Positions 4,459 to 5,105 of a DNA stretch of 5,105 nt are shown one piece after another. The stretch is from assembly GCA_902783935.1 (NCBI GenBank), contig CACZTA010000112.1:1-5105 (forward strand), written 5' to 3'. The DNA is from an uncultured Lachnospiraceae bacterium. GTDB taxonomy: Bacteria; Bacillota; Clostridia; Lachnospirales; Lachnospiraceae. Below the pieces are notes generated by a model that worked only from the letters and a program-made list of their open reading frames with translations, did no database searches and was not told the DNA's origin. Each line of letters starts with the position of its first letter. The first letter of the stretch is position 1. The translations under genes were made by a program, and so were the position numbers.

Positions 4459-5105
4459 ATGAAATATCGGATAGCGCTTGACAGCGGCGGTGAAATACCG
4501 GCAGAAAGAAAAGGATGCGAGGAGTTTGTGTTAGTGCCCCTCACGCTGACGATTAACGGGATCCATATAGTAGATGACGGCCATATGTCGCAGAAGGAGA
4601 TCGTGGACCTGATCGCCAAAGATCCAGATGTGCCGAAGACGGCATGTCCTTCTCCGCAGGCTTTTTATGAGGCGTTTGACTGCGGGGCGGAGCACATATA
4701 TGCCGTGACGCTTACGGCGGAGCTCTCAGGTTCCTACCAGAGCGCACTCGTCGCCAGAAATATGTATCTGGAGGATCATCCGGACGCGAAGATCCACGTG
4801 TTTAATTCGCTGTCCGCTTCCTGCGGTGAGACGCTGACCTCCATGAAGATCGCTGAGCTGGAGGAGCAGGGCCTTCCTTTTGAGGAGATTATTGAGAAGA
4901 CAGAAGCCTATATAAAACAGAAGTGCACGCTGTTTGTCCTCGACAACCTGGAGACGCTCCGGAAGAACGGACGGTTAAGCGGCATCAAGGCGCTGGCGGC
5001 GGCCGTGCTGAAGATTAAACCGATCTGCTACGGCACGGAGACAGGGGCGATCGGGCAGCTGGACCAGGCGAGAGGCATCAACAAGGCGATCGTGAAGATG
5101 GTGAA
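4459..5105 (+). CDS. DegV family fatty-acid-binding protein, 5' part
   Basis: The frame is open from ATG 4459 to the right edge: 215 residues of a family usually about 280 long, so the C-terminal quarter is missing because of the window limit. DegV proteins are cytosolic two-domain proteins that bind a fatty acid; FakB members present it to the FakA kinase for phospholipid synthesis. Visible family features are the opening strand IALDSGGEIP (5-14), VPLTLTINGIHIVDD (26-40), PKTACPSPQAFYEAF (59-73), the characteristic TLTAELSGSYQSA (84-96) whose Ser-Gly-Ser contacts the fatty-acid carboxylate in known structures, FNSLSASCGETL (115-126) and FVLDNLETLRKNGRLS (159-174). The ATG is preceded by only a weak Shine-Dalgarno (CAGGG at 4448-4452). 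It has its own promoter. Whether it is a true FakB partner of FakA cannot be told from this part, since fakA is not in the window. Confidence 0.92.
   Translation, partial: MKYRIALDSGGEIPAERKGCEEFVLVPLTLTINGIHIVDDGHMSQKEIVDLIAKDPDVPKTACPSPQAFYEAFDCGAEHIYAVTLTAELSGSYQSALVARNMYLEDHPDAKIHVFNSLSASCGETLTSMKIAELEEQGLPFEEIIEKTEAYIKQKCTLFVLDNLETLRKNGRLSGIKALAAAVLKIKPICYGTETGAIGQLDQARGINKAIVKMV

Noticed and set aside
1..5105. Search by eye for CRISPR repeats, tRNA/rRNA genes, insertion sequences, phage genes or a toxin-antitoxin or defence cluster
   Set aside because: No regularly spaced repeats, cloverleaf sequence, transposase motif or inverted-repeat ends were seen; the window is filled by housekeeping-type genes with uniform composition.

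Overview
The window reads as an ordinary chromosomal stretch of a Gram-positive anaerobe of the class Clostridia, most likely family Lachnospiraceae. The grounds are the gene set (a DUF5721-type protein, a DegV-type fatty-acid-binding protein, a clostridial-looking HtpG), strong GGAGG-type ribosome binding sites, sigma-A promoters with near-consensus boxes, and roughly balanced base composition. The taxonomic call is an inference from sequence character only.

Layout, left to right. (1) The 3' end of an unrecognised, probably exported protein with a Glu/Tyr/Asn-rich tail, on +. (2) A strong bidirectional terminator hairpin lying between convergent genes. (3) purC (SAICAR synthase) on -, apparently monocistronic. 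(4) A 185-bp divergent promoter region with two back-to-back promoters. (5) A small DUF5721-like gene on +. (6) A perfect CIRCE operator (HrcA binding site) that can also fold as the terminator of the DUF5721-like gene, followed at once by a near-consensus promoter. (7) htpG (Hsp90) on +, carrying two long charged or low-complexity insertions. (8) A 157-bp gap with a GC-rich hairpin, an extended -10 promoter and a small leader hairpin. (9) The 5' part of a DegV-family gene on +, running off the right edge.

The genes look like independent transcription units rather than one pathway: purine biosynthesis, an unknown small protein, heat-shock chaperone and lipid-binding protein each have their own promoter. 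The most informative signal is the CIRCE element at htpG. It implies that Hsp90 in this organism belongs to the HrcA heat-shock regulon together with GroE/DnaK, whereas in Bacillus subtilis htpG is not an HrcA target. The CIRCE also lies upstream of the -35 box instead of in the 5' leader, and it doubles as a candidate terminator. I see no mobile element, CRISPR array, tRNA, rRNA or convincing undescribed multi-gene system here.
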